NCBI GenBank assembly: GCA_964486295.1
Contig: CAZAMF010000016.1
Location: 1-29,326 of the forward strand
Source of the DNA: CALBZG01 sp964486295
Lineage (GTDB): Bacteria > Bacillota > Clostridia > Peptostreptococcales > Anaerovoracaceae
DNA: 29,326 nucleotides
Direction: 5' to 3'
Shown here one piece after another: positions 6,561 to 15,841 of the stretch. Made by a program: the position numbers and the translations under genes. Below the pieces are notes generated by a model. It saw only the letters and a program-made list of their open reading frames with translations, searched no databases and was not told where the DNA came from. How positions within the stretch are numbered: the first letter of the stretch is position 1; each line of letters opens with the position of its first letter.

Positions 6561-8588
6561 ATGAAATACGCTGACGTTATTATAGACAATAACAGCGATC
6601 AAACCGACAATTTCTATACTTACGGCTGCATGGACGATTCAGTCAGCCCGGGACACCAGGTTACAGTACCCTTCGCAAAGGGCAACAAGGAAGTTTCAGC
6701 ATATGTTTTCAGGGTATATGATACATTGGAGACAGAAATCAAATCGCTGAAATATATCATAAAAATCAATGAGGAGTTCCGGCTGACGCCGGAACTCCTG
6801 GACACCTGCATCTGGATGAAAAAGCGATATCTCTGCAAGTATATCGATGCCATCAAATGCGTTGTCCCATCCGGCAGCAGGGCTAAAAGAAGAAAAACAG
6901 GCATTGCTTATGGCGATGATTTTGGAGAAACCAAGGGGATACCGGAACTGACATCTGAACAGTCAGACGCATTGAATTCCATGTTGCCGGCTGTCAGGGA
7001 GAATAAGCATGAAGCCTTTCTTATCCATGGGGTTACCAGCAGCGGCAAAACAGAAGTATATATGAGGCTGATAACGGAATGTGTAGCTCACGGAAGGGCT
7101 GCAATCGTTTTGGTTCCGGAAATCGCACTGACCACGCAGCTGATAGAGAGATTCATCGGGAGATTCGGCGCCGTAAATATAGCAGTGCTTCACAGCCGAC
7201 TGACATCCGGGCAGCGTTTTGATGAATGGAACCGTATCAGAAACGGGGAAGCCAGGATCGCCATAGGCGCCAGATCCGCCGTATTTGCGCCTTTTGAGGA
7301 TATAGGCGCCATTATCCTGGATGAAGAACATGAGGCCACCTATAAATCTGACATGACGCCTAAATATGAAACGGCGGAAGTGGCTTTAAAAAGAGCGATG
7401 CAGCACCGCGCAGTACTGGTTCTCGGCAGTGCTACTCCATCAGTGACATCTATGAGCCGCGCCGGCAGTGGGATTTACAGACTGTTAAAGCTTAAAGAGC
7501 GCTATAATAAAGTTAAAATGCCCGAAATCAAAGTGGTTGATATGAGGCAGGAACTCAAATCAGGCAACCGAACTATATTTTCAGCGGATCTTTACAGAGA
7601 CATGGAACATTGCCTCGATGGCGGGAAACAGGTCATCTTGTTTCTTAATAGAAGGGGTTATTCGAATTTCATTTCATGCAGGGAGTGCGGCTATATTATG
7701 AAGTGCCCGCAATGCGGGATTTCACTGACCTACCACAAAACATCCAATGCGGCGATATGCCATTATTGCGGTCACAAAGAGCCCTTGCAGAAATTGTGCC
7801 CGATCTGCGGGAGCAGGTATTTAAAGCAATTCGGAATCGGGACAGAAAAGGTGGAAGAAGCAGCAAAACAGCATTTCAGTGGATACCCGACGGCGAGACT
7901 GGATCTTGATACGATCCGGCGCAGGGGAAGCATTGAGCGAATATTGAATGATTTCAAAAACGGCAACACGAAAATATTGGTGGGTACGCAGCTTGTCGCA
8001 AAAGGATTGGATTTTGAAAATGTCGGGGTTGTGGGGATCGTTTCAGCTGATGTATCCTTGAATATACCCGATTATCGTTCTGCCGAGAGAACGTTTCAGC
8101 TGATTACTCAGGCGGCAGGAAGAGCGGGGCGGGGGAGTGAACAGGGCCGTGTGGTTGTACAGTCTTACACCCCGGACAATTATGCGATCCGATTTGCGGC
8201 AAATATGGATTACGACGGTTTCTTCAGAACCGAAGTAGCCATGAGGAAAACGCTGGGTTATCCGCCCTATAGTGATCTGATGCAGCTGACATTCACCTCC
8301 GAGAATGAAGCCACGGCCAAAGGGCAGGCAGAAGAATGGGAAAAACTGCTTCGCAGAGAACTGTTTGACCGCTTTGGACAAAAAGAAGGCGATAATGTTT
8401 TCAGTGCACAGCCGGGTGTCCTTCAGAAGACCGGAGACGTATACCGGTATCAGATCATCATCCGCTGCCCCAATGGGAAGAGAAAAGCATACAGCGCCAT
8501 CATCGAAGGACTTCGTGATCAGAGACAAAAAAATAGAAAAAAAAATTACAATATATCATTTGATATTAACCCATATAGTTTTATTTAG
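6561..8588 (+). CDS. priA: Primosomal replication restart helicase PriA, short form
   Basis: This superfamily 2 DNA helicase rebuilds replication forks. It has the N-terminal 3'-DNA-end binding barrel (about 1-105). Walker A GVTSSGKT is at 157-164, DEEH at 254-257, GSATPS at about 289-294, and the last helicase motif QAAGRAGRG at 517-525. All eight zinc cysteines are present (373, 376, 382, 385, 400, 403, 413, 416). At 675 residues it is shorter than E. coli PriA (732) or typical Firmicute PriA (about 800). Walker A is about 67 residues nearer the N terminus than in E. coli, because the winged-helix segment after the barrel is almost absent. It is the first gene of the housekeeping block. The start has GAGGT 5-10 nt upstream. 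Confidence 0.96.
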   Translation: MKYADVIIDNNSDQTDNFYTYGCMDDSVSPGHQVTVPFAKGNKEVSAYVFRVYDTLETEIKSLKYIIKINEEFRLTPELLDTCIWMKKRYLCKYIDAIKCVVPSGSRAKRRKTGIAYGDDFGETKGIPELTSEQSDALNSMLPAVRENKHEAFLIHGVTSSGKTEVYMRLITECVAHGRAAIVLVPEIALTTQLIERFIGRFGAVNIAVLHSRLTSGQRFDEWNRIRNGEARIAIGARSAVFAPFEDIGAIILDEEHEATYKSDMTPKYETAEVALKRAMQHRAVLVLGSATPSVTSMSRAGSGIYRLLKLKERYNKVKMPEIKVVDMRQELKSGNRTIFSADLYRDMEHCLDGGKQVILFLNRRGYSNFISCRECGYIMKCPQCGISLTYHKTSNAAICHYCGHKEPLQKLCPICGSRYLKQFGIGTEKVEEAAKQHFSGYPTARLDLDTIRRRGSIERILNDFKNGNTKILVGTQLVAKGLDFENVGVVGIVSADVSLNIPDYRSAERTFQLITQAAGRAGRGSEQGRVVVQSYTPDNYAIRFAANMDYDGFFRTEVAMRKTLGYPPYSDLMQLTFTSENEATAKGQAEEWEKLLRRELFDRFGQKEGDNVFSAQPGVLQKTGDVYRYQIIIRCPNGKRKAYSAIIEGLRDQRQKNRKKNYNISFDINPYSFI

Positions 8589-8602
8589 AGGAGAGTGTGC
8601 GA

Positions 8603-9148
8603 ATGGCATTAAGAAAAATTGTAACAGAAGGGGATCCGATCCTGAGGAAAAAAGCCCGGCCGGTAGAAGCGGTGGATGATCGGATCAGAATGATACTGGA
8701 TGATATGTTGGAAACCATGAGAGATGCGGATGGCTGCGGACTGGCGGCGCCACAAGTAGGGATCCTGAAGAGATTGTTTGTTGTGGAAGTCCCTGAAGTA
8801 GATGCTTCGGACAAGACGGAAGTAAGAAAAAAAGCGGCCAATGCAGAACCGAAAATGCGGTTACTAAAGTTAGCGAATCCCGAGATAATGGAGATGTCAG
8901 GTTCACAGACCGGGGAAGAGGGTTGCCTCAGTGTACCCGGGCTGGTTGGAAATGTCACCCGCCCTGAATATATTAAATTGAAAGCGCTGGATTATTCCGG
9001 AAAACCAGTGGAGATCGAAGCGAAAGGCTTTCATGCCGTAGCGATATGTCACGAGTTTGATCATCTGGAAGGTGTGCTGTATACCGATAAAGCAACCGGT
9101 ATACATGAGGCAGGAGCTGAAGGGAAAGAGACCGCCGTCGAAAAGTAA
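8603..9148 (+). CDS. def: Peptide deformylase
   Basis: It removes the N-formyl group from nascent proteins. The 181-residue protein has all three deformylase motifs: GCGLAAPQVG (44-53), EGCLS with metal ligand Cys108, and HEFDH (150-154) with ligands His150 and His154 and catalytic Glu151. An insertion rich in Lys and Glu (about 65-86) lengthens the loop between the first beta strands. The ATG at 8603 follows AGAGGAGAG (8587-8595). The GTG at 8597 is too close to that site. It stands 14 nt after priA and 15 nt before fmt, and so pairs with the formylating enzyme. Confidence 0.97.
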   Translation: MALRKIVTEGDPILRKKARPVEAVDDRIRMILDDMLETMRDADGCGLAAPQVGILKRLFVVEVPEVDASDKTEVRKKAANAEPKMRLLKLANPEIMEMSGSQTGEEGCLSVPGLVGNVTRPEYIKLKALDYSGKPVEIEAKGFHAVAICHEFDHLEGVLYTDKATGIHEAGAEGKETAVEK

Positions 9149-9163
9149 AAAAGGGGGCACAGC

Positions 9164-10093
9164 ATGAAGATTGTATTTATGGGCACGCCTGAATTTGCCG
9201 TGCCGACACTTGAGGCGATTGTCAAGGCAGGCCATGATGTAGCCCTGGTGGTTACACAACCTGACAAAGCAAAGGACAGGGGAAAGAAAATCCAGTTTAC
9301 TCCGGTCAAGGAAAAAGCTGTTGCGCTTAGTATTCCTGTGGTACAACCGGAAAAAGTCAAAAACAACGACAGGCTGATACAGCGGCTGGAAGAAATCGGA
9401 CCTGACCTGATCGTGGTGGCCGCTTACGGGAAAATACTGCCGAAGGAGATCCTTGATTTGCCAAAGTTCGGCTGCGTCAACGTGCATGCTTCGATCCTTC
9501 CAAGGCACCGTGGGCCGGCGCCTATCCAGCATGCGATCCTTTCCGGCGATGATTACAGCGGCGTAACGATCATGAAAATGGAAGAAGGCCTTGACTCTGG
9601 GGATATGATCGCTACAGTAAAAACACTGATCGGCGACTGGACTGCCGATCAACTTCATGATGAACTGATGATGAAGGGAGCTAAACTGCTGGTGGAGGTG
9701 CTCCCTGATATAGAAGCCGGCACGGCAGTTTATGCCAGACAAGATCATTCACAAGCGACCTATGCGCCTATGATTTTTAAAGAGATGGGGCGTATCGACT
9801 TTTCAAGGAGTGCTACAGAACTCGAAAGATTTATCCGGGCTATGAACTCCTGGCCGGGCGCTTACTGCAATTACAAAGATTCCCTCCTGAAGATCCTGGA
9901 TTCTCTTCCACTGGAGGAAACCTCCCAGGGACCTGCCGGAAAAATTATTGACGTAACGGACGAAGGAATCAGGATAGCGTGCGGAGAAGGTGTGCTTCTT
10001 GCTACCGTGATACAGACTCCGGGGAAAAAGGGAATGAGTGTAGCGGAGTATTTACGGGGCAATAAGATTGAAAAGGACGTCGTATTAGTGTAA
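9164..10093 (+). CDS. fmt: Methionyl-tRNA formyltransferase
   Basis: It formylates initiator Met-tRNA with 10-formyltetrahydrofolate. The 309-residue length is normal. The Rossmann start reads KIVFMGTPEFAVP. The catalytic residues Asn106, His108 and Asp144 stand at the same numbers as in E. coli, in NVHASILPRHRGPAPIQ and EGLDSGDM. The C-terminal tRNA-binding domain (about 205-305) is complete. AAGGGGG lies about 8-14 nt before the ATG. It is in an operon with def, which removes the group that fmt adds. Confidence 0.97.
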   Translation: MKIVFMGTPEFAVPTLEAIVKAGHDVALVVTQPDKAKDRGKKIQFTPVKEKAVALSIPVVQPEKVKNNDRLIQRLEEIGPDLIVVAAYGKILPKEILDLPKFGCVNVHASILPRHRGPAPIQHAILSGDDYSGVTIMKMEEGLDSGDMIATVKTLIGDWTADQLHDELMMKGAKLLVEVLPDIEAGTAVYARQDHSQATYAPMIFKEMGRIDFSRSATELERFIRAMNSWPGAYCNYKDSLLKILDSLPLEETSQGPAGKIIDVTDEGIRIACGEGVLLATVIQTPGKKGMSVAEYLRGNKIEKDVVLV

Positions 10094-10146
10094 AATATAA
10101 TATCTGCTATTCTCAAACTAGAACTTTGGAATAAAGGAGAATTCAA

Positions 10147-10845
10147 ATGTACTATTTTGATCCGACAATCATATTACTGATCCCTGCCATCATATTCACT
10201 TTTTATGCGCAGGTAAAAGTATCTGGTGCCTACAGCACCTACCTCAGAGTAAGAAACAAAAAAGGGATAACCGGAGCCCAGGCTGCAAGAAAAATTCTTG
10301 ACGCCAACGGTTACGGACATATTCCTATTGAAATAACGCCGGGACAGCTATCGGATCATTATGACCCGAGAAAAGATGTGCTTCGGCTATCGCCGGATGT
10401 CAGCAATCAGGCATCCATTGCGTCTGTGGCCATAGCTGCACATGAGGCGGGTCATGCGATTCAGGATCAGAAGGAATACGGGCCTTTGAAAATAAGAAAT
10501 GGTATTGCTCCGGTTGTCGGCATCGTTTCAAATCTGGCCTGGCCGCTTCTGATTATCGGAATGGTTCTTAATGCTTCCGGCAGTTATTCAACGGGAGACT
10601 TTCTTTTTAATTTGGGCATCCTGTTTTTCCTCGGCGTAGTCGTCTTCCATCTGATCACGTTACCGGTGGAAATCAATGCATCAAACAGGGCTTTAGCTCA
10701 GCTTGTAGATCTGGGAATTATATATGCGGAAGAGCAAGTCGGAGCCAAAAAAGTGCTATCGGCAGCAGCCTTGACCTATTTGGCGGCGTTGGCCATGGCG
10801 ATCGCAAACCTTATCAGGATCTTAGCTTTAAGAGAAAGGGATTAA
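10147..10845 (+). CDS. Membrane zinc metallopeptidase (YugP-like)
   Basis: This 232-residue integral membrane protein belongs to the neutral zinc metallopeptidase family PF04298. The HExxH motif HEAGH is at 99-103, and Glu175 (PVEINAS) is a candidate third ligand. Hydrophobic segments lie at about 4-22, 118-142, 153-172 and 205-225. The catalytic segment lies between the first two. Relatives sit between fmt and rsmB in many Clostridia, so this is the expected neighbour. Substrates are not known to me; a role in membrane protein quality control is inference. AAAGGAG ends 6 nt before the ATG. The stop is followed 1 nt later by the rsmB start. Confidence 0.93.
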   Translation: MYYFDPTIILLIPAIIFTFYAQVKVSGAYSTYLRVRNKKGITGAQAARKILDANGYGHIPIEITPGQLSDHYDPRKDVLRLSPDVSNQASIASVAIAAHEAGHAIQDQKEYGPLKIRNGIAPVVGIVSNLAWPLLIIGMVLNASGSYSTGDFLFNLGILFFLGVVVFHLITLPVEINASNRALAQLVDLGIIYAEEQVGAKKVLSAAALTYLAALAMAIANLIRILALRERD

Positions 10846-10846
10846 T

Positions 10847-12154
10847 ATGGACAGGAACAGAAAAACAGCCTACTACACCCTGCTTGATATTGAAACAAAA
10901 AATTCATATTCCAACTTAGCCCTGAATCACCAGATCATATTGGGCAAGCCGGATTCCCCGGCATTTGTGAGGGAACTGGTCTATGGCGTCCTGAAAAACA
11001 AGATTTTTTTAGACTACATCATTGACCATTTTGTGCCTTCCGGTGCCGAAAAACTGAAACTTTCAGATTTGATTGTTCTCAGGATGGGGATTTATCAACT
11101 GGGTTATATGGGATCGGTGCCTGAGTATGCCGCTGTGAATGAGAGCGTTGTGCTGGCCAAAAAGTTCTGTAAAGGCCGAGACGCGTTCATTAATGGTGTC
11201 CTCAGGACTTACAGCCGTGATAAATATAAAGTGGTATTGCCGGACAGGGAAGAGGACGAAGTCAGATATCTGTCGGTCAAGTATTCATATGAACCTTGGA
11301 TCATCGAGTTATGGATGGAACAGTTTGACCGCGAGTTCCTCGAAGAACTGCTAAAAGCAGGCAACGAAACGCCGGATCTTGTGATTCGTATGAACTGGCT
11401 GAAGATCCTCAAAAAAGACCTGATCGCACAGCTGGAAGAAAAGGGATTCGAAGTCAGAGAGGGCAGACTGTGTCCGAATGCGCTTTACGTTAAAGGCTCC
11501 GGGCTGATCGATAGTAAATTATACAAAATGGGCATGTTTTCAATACAGGACGAAAGCTCTCAATTGGCCACTGTTATGCTGGACCCTCAGCATGGCGAGC
11601 TGGTTATGGATGTCTGTGCCGCGCCTGGCGGTAAGAGCCTGGCCATCGCTGAGCGTATGAACAATACAGGAACTGTGCTTGCATCAGACGTTTATACAAG
11701 AAAGGTCGCTTTGATCGAGAAGGAAGCACAACGGCTGGGGATCAGAAATATCAAAACAAGAACCTGGGATGCGACAAAAATCGATTCTACCCTCGTGGGC
11801 AAGGCGGACCGGGTAATTGTCGATGCGCCTTGTTCGGGACTTGGCGTTGTCAGAAGAAAGCCGGAAATCAAATTTAAGAAAAGAACGATTGAGATCGATA
11901 CCCTGCCGAGAAAGCAAGGTGAAATATTATACGCGGCTTCAAGATATTTAAAACCGGGCGGAGTCCTTATGTACTGCACATGCACCATCAATCCCGCTGA
12001 AAATCAAAAGGTAGTAGCTGATTTTCTGAGACGTAATAAGGATTTTCAGAAAGAGGAGATGGTTCAGCTTCTGCCGAATACGGATGGAACAGACGGCTTT
12101 TTCATATGCAAAATGAAAAAATCATCCAGCATAGTGAGTAATGAAGAATATTAA
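10847..12154 (+). CDS. rsmB: 16S rRNA (cytosine-967 C5)-methyltransferase RsmB
   Basis: It methylates C967 of 16S rRNA with SAM. The 435-residue protein has the N-terminal NusB-like RNA-binding domain (about 1-130) and a C-terminal Rossmann methyltransferase. The SAM loop is DVCAAPGGKS (255-264). Two cysteines are placed as in the family: Cys329 in DAPCSGLG, needed for product release, and the nucleophile Cys379 in the TCT motif. It begins 1 nt after the metallopeptidase stop. In related Firmicutes rlmN normally follows; here the phosphatase gene follows after 41 nt. Confidence 0.95.
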   Translation: MDRNRKTAYYTLLDIETKNSYSNLALNHQIILGKPDSPAFVRELVYGVLKNKIFLDYIIDHFVPSGAEKLKLSDLIVLRMGIYQLGYMGSVPEYAAVNESVVLAKKFCKGRDAFINGVLRTYSRDKYKVVLPDREEDEVRYLSVKYSYEPWIIELWMEQFDREFLEELLKAGNETPDLVIRMNWLKILKKDLIAQLEEKGFEVREGRLCPNALYVKGSGLIDSKLYKMGMFSIQDESSQLATVMLDPQHGELVMDVCAAPGGKSLAIAERMNNTGTVLASDVYTRKVALIEKEAQRLGIRNIKTRTWDATKIDSTLVGKADRVIVDAPCSGLGVVRRKPEIKFKKRTIEIDTLPRKQGEILYAASRYLKPGGVLMYCTCTINPAENQKVVADFLRRNKDFQKEEMVQLLPNTDGTDGFFICKMKKSSSIVSNEEY

Positions 12155-12195
12155 TCGGATTAAAAAAAGAAAACGTTTTGATAGAAAGGCGGAGC

Positions 12196-12924
12196 ATGAT
12201 TCAGGTTGGATTTAAAAGCGATAAAGGTTTGAGACGTATGAATAATGAAGACGCTTGTTTCATTATGCCAAAGGAAAAAGTATTTATTATTGCCGATGGT
12301 GTTGGCGGCGGTGCGGCCGGAGAAATAGCTTCCCGTACCGCCGTTTCTATGGTCGCTGAGTATGTTCAGCAGTACCCGCCATTGAGCGTTACAGATGTAT
12401 CTACGCTCAAAGCTCATTTTATGCCATGCATCGACGATGTAAACGGCAGAATTTATGAGATGGCAGAAAAATATATCGAAAACGCAGGCATGGCCACCAC
12501 TGCAGTCATCTGCTGCGTAAACGGGAAAAAAGCGTACTTTGTCAATATCGGTGACAGCAGAGCTTACATTTTCAGACAAGGGAGACTCAGACAAATTACG
12601 GAGGATCATACTTACGTAAATGACTTGGTGAAGACCGGCGTCATCTCGGAAAAGGATGCAGCAACACATGCCAAAAAAAATATGATCACCAAGGCGTTGG
12701 GTGCAGACAGTTCCTGTGAGCCGGATTTCTTCCAGGCCGGTGTAGAAGTTGGAGATATCGTTCTCCTATGTACGGATGGTTTATACGGGGAAGTCGACGA
12801 AGAGATGATAGCAGACATTATCACTCAGGGCAAGACAATGACGGAGACCTGCGCTCAATTAGTAAACAAGGCAAATCAGCATGGCGGTCGCGACAATATT
12901 ACCGTGATTTGTGTAAAAATTTAA
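12196..12924 (+). CDS. prpC: PP2C-family Ser/Thr protein phosphatase (Stp/PrpC)
   Basis: It is a metal-dependent phosphatase that reverses PrkC phosphorylation. Its 242 residues match the family. The metal-binding motifs are all present: NNED (16-19), DGVGGG (34-39, where most have DGMGGH), NIGDSRAY (118-124), TDG (193-195) and GGRDN (230-234). There is no membrane segment. The ATG at 12196 has AAGGCGGAG (12186-12194). The TTG at 12178 has nothing comparable. The kinase gene starts 15 nt after the stop, so enzyme and counter-enzyme are made together. Confidence 0.96.
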   Translation: MIQVGFKSDKGLRRMNNEDACFIMPKEKVFIIADGVGGGAAGEIASRTAVSMVAEYVQQYPPLSVTDVSTLKAHFMPCIDDVNGRIYEMAEKYIENAGMATTAVICCVNGKKAYFVNIGDSRAYIFRQGRLRQITEDHTYVNDLVKTGVISEKDAATHAKKNMITKALGADSSCEPDFFQAGVEVGDIVLLCTDGLYGEVDEEMIADIITQGKTMTETCAQLVNKANQHGGRDNITVICVKI

Positions 12925-12939
12925 GGGGGACATAAATAG

Positions 12940-14934
12940 ATGAGTAGTAGAATTCTTGCCGGAAGATACGAATTGCTGGAAAGAATCGGCGATGGAGGCA
13001 TGGCGGTCGTTTACAAGGCGAGATGCCGTTTGCTGAATCGGTTTGTTGCTGTAAAAATTCTGAAGCCGGAGTTCACGAAAGATCTGAAGTTTATTGAGAA
13101 CTTTAAAAGAGAATCCCAGAATGCCGCAAGCCTGGCCCACCCGAATATTGTCAATATATTTGATGTCGGACGTGAAGGCAATATTCACTATATTGTCATG
13201 GAACTCGTTGAAGGGAAGACACTGAGCGATATCATCAGAGATAATGGCCCAATGGAATGGCACAGAGCCGTTGAAATCACAAAACAGATGGCTTCTGCCC
13301 TGAGCCTTGCCCACAAGAACCATATCATTCACAGGGATGTAAAACCGCAGAATATACTGGTGACATCTGATGGAGTTCCGAAGCTTGTTGATTTTGGCAT
13401 CGCAAAAGCAGTCAATGCGTCGACTTTAGTCGGTACAACCGGGACCATCATGGGATCTGTTCATTATTTTTCACCGGAGCAGGCCAGAGGAGGATATGTT
13501 GATGAGAAATCGGATATTTATTCCCTGGGCATCGTTCTTTATGAACTATTGACCGGCAAAGTGCCGTTTGACGGCGACAATCCGGTATCTGTTGCGCTGA
13601 TGCATATCAATGAGGATATGGTACCCCCGTCAAAATTAGTCTCCGGGATCCCTCCACAGCTGGAACAGGTGGTCATGAAGGCTACAAAAAAATATCAGAC
13701 TGAACGATACGCTTCTGCGGATGAAATGTATGAGGCTCTTGAGAATGTGGAACATTTGCACAGCATTCTAGGGAAATCGATCTACACCGGATCTCCGGCA
13801 TCAGGGGCTATCGGCATGAATTCCTTTGGCGGCGAGAGCAATTTTTCGTCGGACAACGTAGGCACTGCAGATTCAACAGGTGGCGGGAGTTCTGATAAAA
13901 CAGCAAAGACGAACAAAAACGCAGGGAAAAAGCCGAGGGGCGTTAAAAATCTGCAACTGAATAGAAACAAAGCGATAGCTATACTTCTGGCCGTGATCCT
14001 GGCCATTCCGGCCAGCATCGGGATCTATAATTTAATTAAAAACGGCGGTTTCGGCAGCGGCGGAGAATTTGCATTGCCGGATTATACGGGCATGGTGCTG
14101 GAAGATGCGATTGCCCAGGCGGAGTCTGCGGGCCTGAAGATGGAGACGGGAGATATCGTTTACAGCGACACCTATGAGGAAGGCCAAATCGTATCACAGA
14201 CACCTTCCGTCGATTCAAAGGTTATGAAAGGGCAGATCGTGACAGTGAACGTTTCCAGGGGTTCGAATGAGGGAACGGTACCGAACATTGTCAGCAAGAC
14301 TTACCAGGATGCGGTGTTTTTCCTGAACAAATACGGATATAAAGTGGGTTCAGTAACCTATGAAAATGCCAACCAGCCGGAGGGAATGGTGCTGAGCCAG
14401 GATCCTGCGGGTGGAGATGAAGCCGTTCCGGGCTCATTTGTCAATTTTGTAGTAAGTTCCGGCATCGACCCATCAGAGGCCATTGTTCCTTTACTGATCG
14501 GCATGACTGAAACCGAAGCAAAATCAGTGCTGACCTCCATCAATTTAAAATTGGGCACTGTCACCATCCAGGAAAACTCGGAATATCCGGAAGGTGAAAT
14601 TTTCTGGCAGGAGCAGGGAGCGGATGAGACCGTTCCGGCAGGGACAGCAATTAATGTGAAAATAAGCGGAAAACCTTCCGATTCGAATGGATCCTATTCG
14701 ATACCTTTATATGTAGATTTTGCTTCTGCACAAAATGAAGTATTCTCCCTGACAGTTGTTGTATCAGACGAGAACGGCACACACAATATTCTCAGTAATG
14801 CCCAGCGTATGAAAGCTGACGGCGGGGGTACGGTTACACTGACCGGCGAAGGGAAGGGTACTGTAACAGTAATTTTTGACACCACAGAAGTGGCCCGATA
14901 TACCGTGGATTTCAGTACCGGTGAGTTGTATTGA
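12940..14934 (+). CDS. prkC: PASTA-domain Ser/Thr protein kinase PrkC
   Basis: This membrane kinase senses muropeptides or lipid II and controls wall growth, and germination in spore formers. The kinase domain (10-270) has GDGGMAVVY (17-25), Lys39, HRDVKPQN (131-138), DFG (151-153) and SPE (178-180). A Gly/Ser/Lys-rich juxtamembrane linker (about 285-340) precedes one membrane helix (345-364). Three extracellular PASTA repeats follow (about 376-441, 444-508, 513-577). A further 85-residue, beta-rich Ser/Thr/Gly-containing tail (580-664) follows the last PASTA and is not a fourth repeat. AAGGGGGA lies 9 nt before the ATG. It follows prpC. Confidence 0.97.
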   Translation: MSSRILAGRYELLERIGDGGMAVVYKARCRLLNRFVAVKILKPEFTKDLKFIENFKRESQNAASLAHPNIVNIFDVGREGNIHYIVMELVEGKTLSDIIRDNGPMEWHRAVEITKQMASALSLAHKNHIIHRDVKPQNILVTSDGVPKLVDFGIAKAVNASTLVGTTGTIMGSVHYFSPEQARGGYVDEKSDIYSLGIVLYELLTGKVPFDGDNPVSVALMHINEDMVPPSKLVSGIPPQLEQVVMKATKKYQTERYASADEMYEALENVEHLHSILGKSIYTGSPASGAIGMNSFGGESNFSSDNVGTADSTGGGSSDKTAKTNKNAGKKPRGVKNLQLNRNKAIAILLAVILAIPASIGIYNLIKNGGFGSGGEFALPDYTGMVLEDAIAQAESAGLKMETGDIVYSDTYEEGQIVSQTPSVDSKVMKGQIVTVNVSRGSNEGTVPNIVSKTYQDAVFFLNKYGYKVGSVTYENANQPEGMVLSQDPAGGDEAVPGSFVNFVVSSGIDPSEAIVPLLIGMTETEAKSVLTSINLKLGTVTIQENSEYPEGEIFWQEQGADETVPAGTAINVKISGKPSDSNGSYSIPLYVDFASAQNEVFSLTVVVSDENGTHNILSNAQRMKADGGGTVTLTGEGKGTVTVIFDTTEVARYTVDFSTGELY

Positions 14935-14944
14935 GAAAACTGCG

Positions 14945-15823
14945 ATGAGGGGCATCATTATTAAAGGAATCGGAGGCTTCTACTACGTCAGAAGTATTCC
15001 GGGGAATATCTTATATCAATGCAAAGCCAGAGGCGTTTTCAAGAAGCAGGGCATCGTACCGATGGTGGGTGACGATGTTGAAATTGAAATCGCAGAGAAT
15101 TCCGACTCTGTTATCAAAGATATATTACCGAGACGGAACAGCTTCATCCGGCCGCCCATATCAAATGTGGACTGTTTGTGTGTTGTGTTTTCCTTCACGG
15201 ATCCCGCACCAAACCGGGCTGTGATCGATAAATTCCTGGTGATGGCCGAAGCAAGTAATACCGATGTGATTTTATGCATGAATAAAGTCGATCTGGCCGG
15301 TGAAGAACAAAAAAATGAGATAAGGGCGATTTACGGGGTTATTTATCCCACAGTATTTATCAGCGGGCGGACGCGGGAAGGGATCGATCAACTCAGGAAT
15401 ATCATGAAAGGCAGAAAAACTGCATTGGCCGGCCCCAGCGGCGTCGGGAAATCAACGATCCTTAACCTGCTGTTACCCGAAGCTGAAGCTGAAGTCGGAG
15501 AATTAAGCAAAAAGACATCCAGAGGAAAACATACAACCCGGCATGTTGAAATATTTGATATAGGTGACAATACGTTAATCTTTGATACTCCGGGTTTTAC
15601 AGCATTTGATGTCCTGGAGGCCGATCCGGATCAACTCCAGCATTATTATCCGGAAATGGCTGAGTTTGCAGGAAAATGCCGTTACGATAACTGCAGACAT
15701 ATGGGGGAACCCGACTGCGCGATCCGGGAAGCGGTATCTGCCGGCAGAATCAGTGAAAGCAGATATACTTCCTATAAAGAGCAGATGGAAGAGCTGATAC
15801 AAAGACTGAAAAATAAATATTGA
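14945..15823 (+). CDS. rsgA: Ribosome small-subunit assembly GTPase RsgA
   Basis: This circularly permuted GTPase helps mature the 30S subunit. It has an N-terminal OB domain (about 1-65). The permuted G motifs follow in the order G4 NKVD (113-116), G1 GPSGVGKS (163-170), TTRH (197-200) and G3 DTPG (214-217). The C-terminal zinc knuckle uses Cys245, Cys250, His252 and Cys258. The length of 292 is normal. The ATG at 14945 lies 10 nt after the prkC stop and has only a weak ribosome site (TTGAGAAAA), so coupling to prkC translation is likely. A frame extension back to 14876 lies inside prkC and is unsupported. Confidence 0.96.
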   Translation: MRGIIIKGIGGFYYVRSIPGNILYQCKARGVFKKQGIVPMVGDDVEIEIAENSDSVIKDILPRRNSFIRPPISNVDCLCVVFSFTDPAPNRAVIDKFLVMAEASNTDVILCMNKVDLAGEEQKNEIRAIYGVIYPTVFISGRTREGIDQLRNIMKGRKTALAGPSGVGKSTILNLLLPEAEAEVGELSKKTSRGKHTTRHVEIFDIGDNTLIFDTPGFTAFDVLEADPDQLQHYYPEMAEFAGKCRYDNCRHMGEPDCAIREAVSAGRISESRYTSYKEQMEELIQRLKNKY

Positions 15824-15841
15824 TTACAGCGGGGGATGAAA

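Noticed and set aside
8903..9748. Long open frame (281 codons) on the - strand opposite def and fmt
   Set aside because: It is antisense to two certain genes, has no ribosome site and its translation looks like no protein family; it is a codon-bias shadow.
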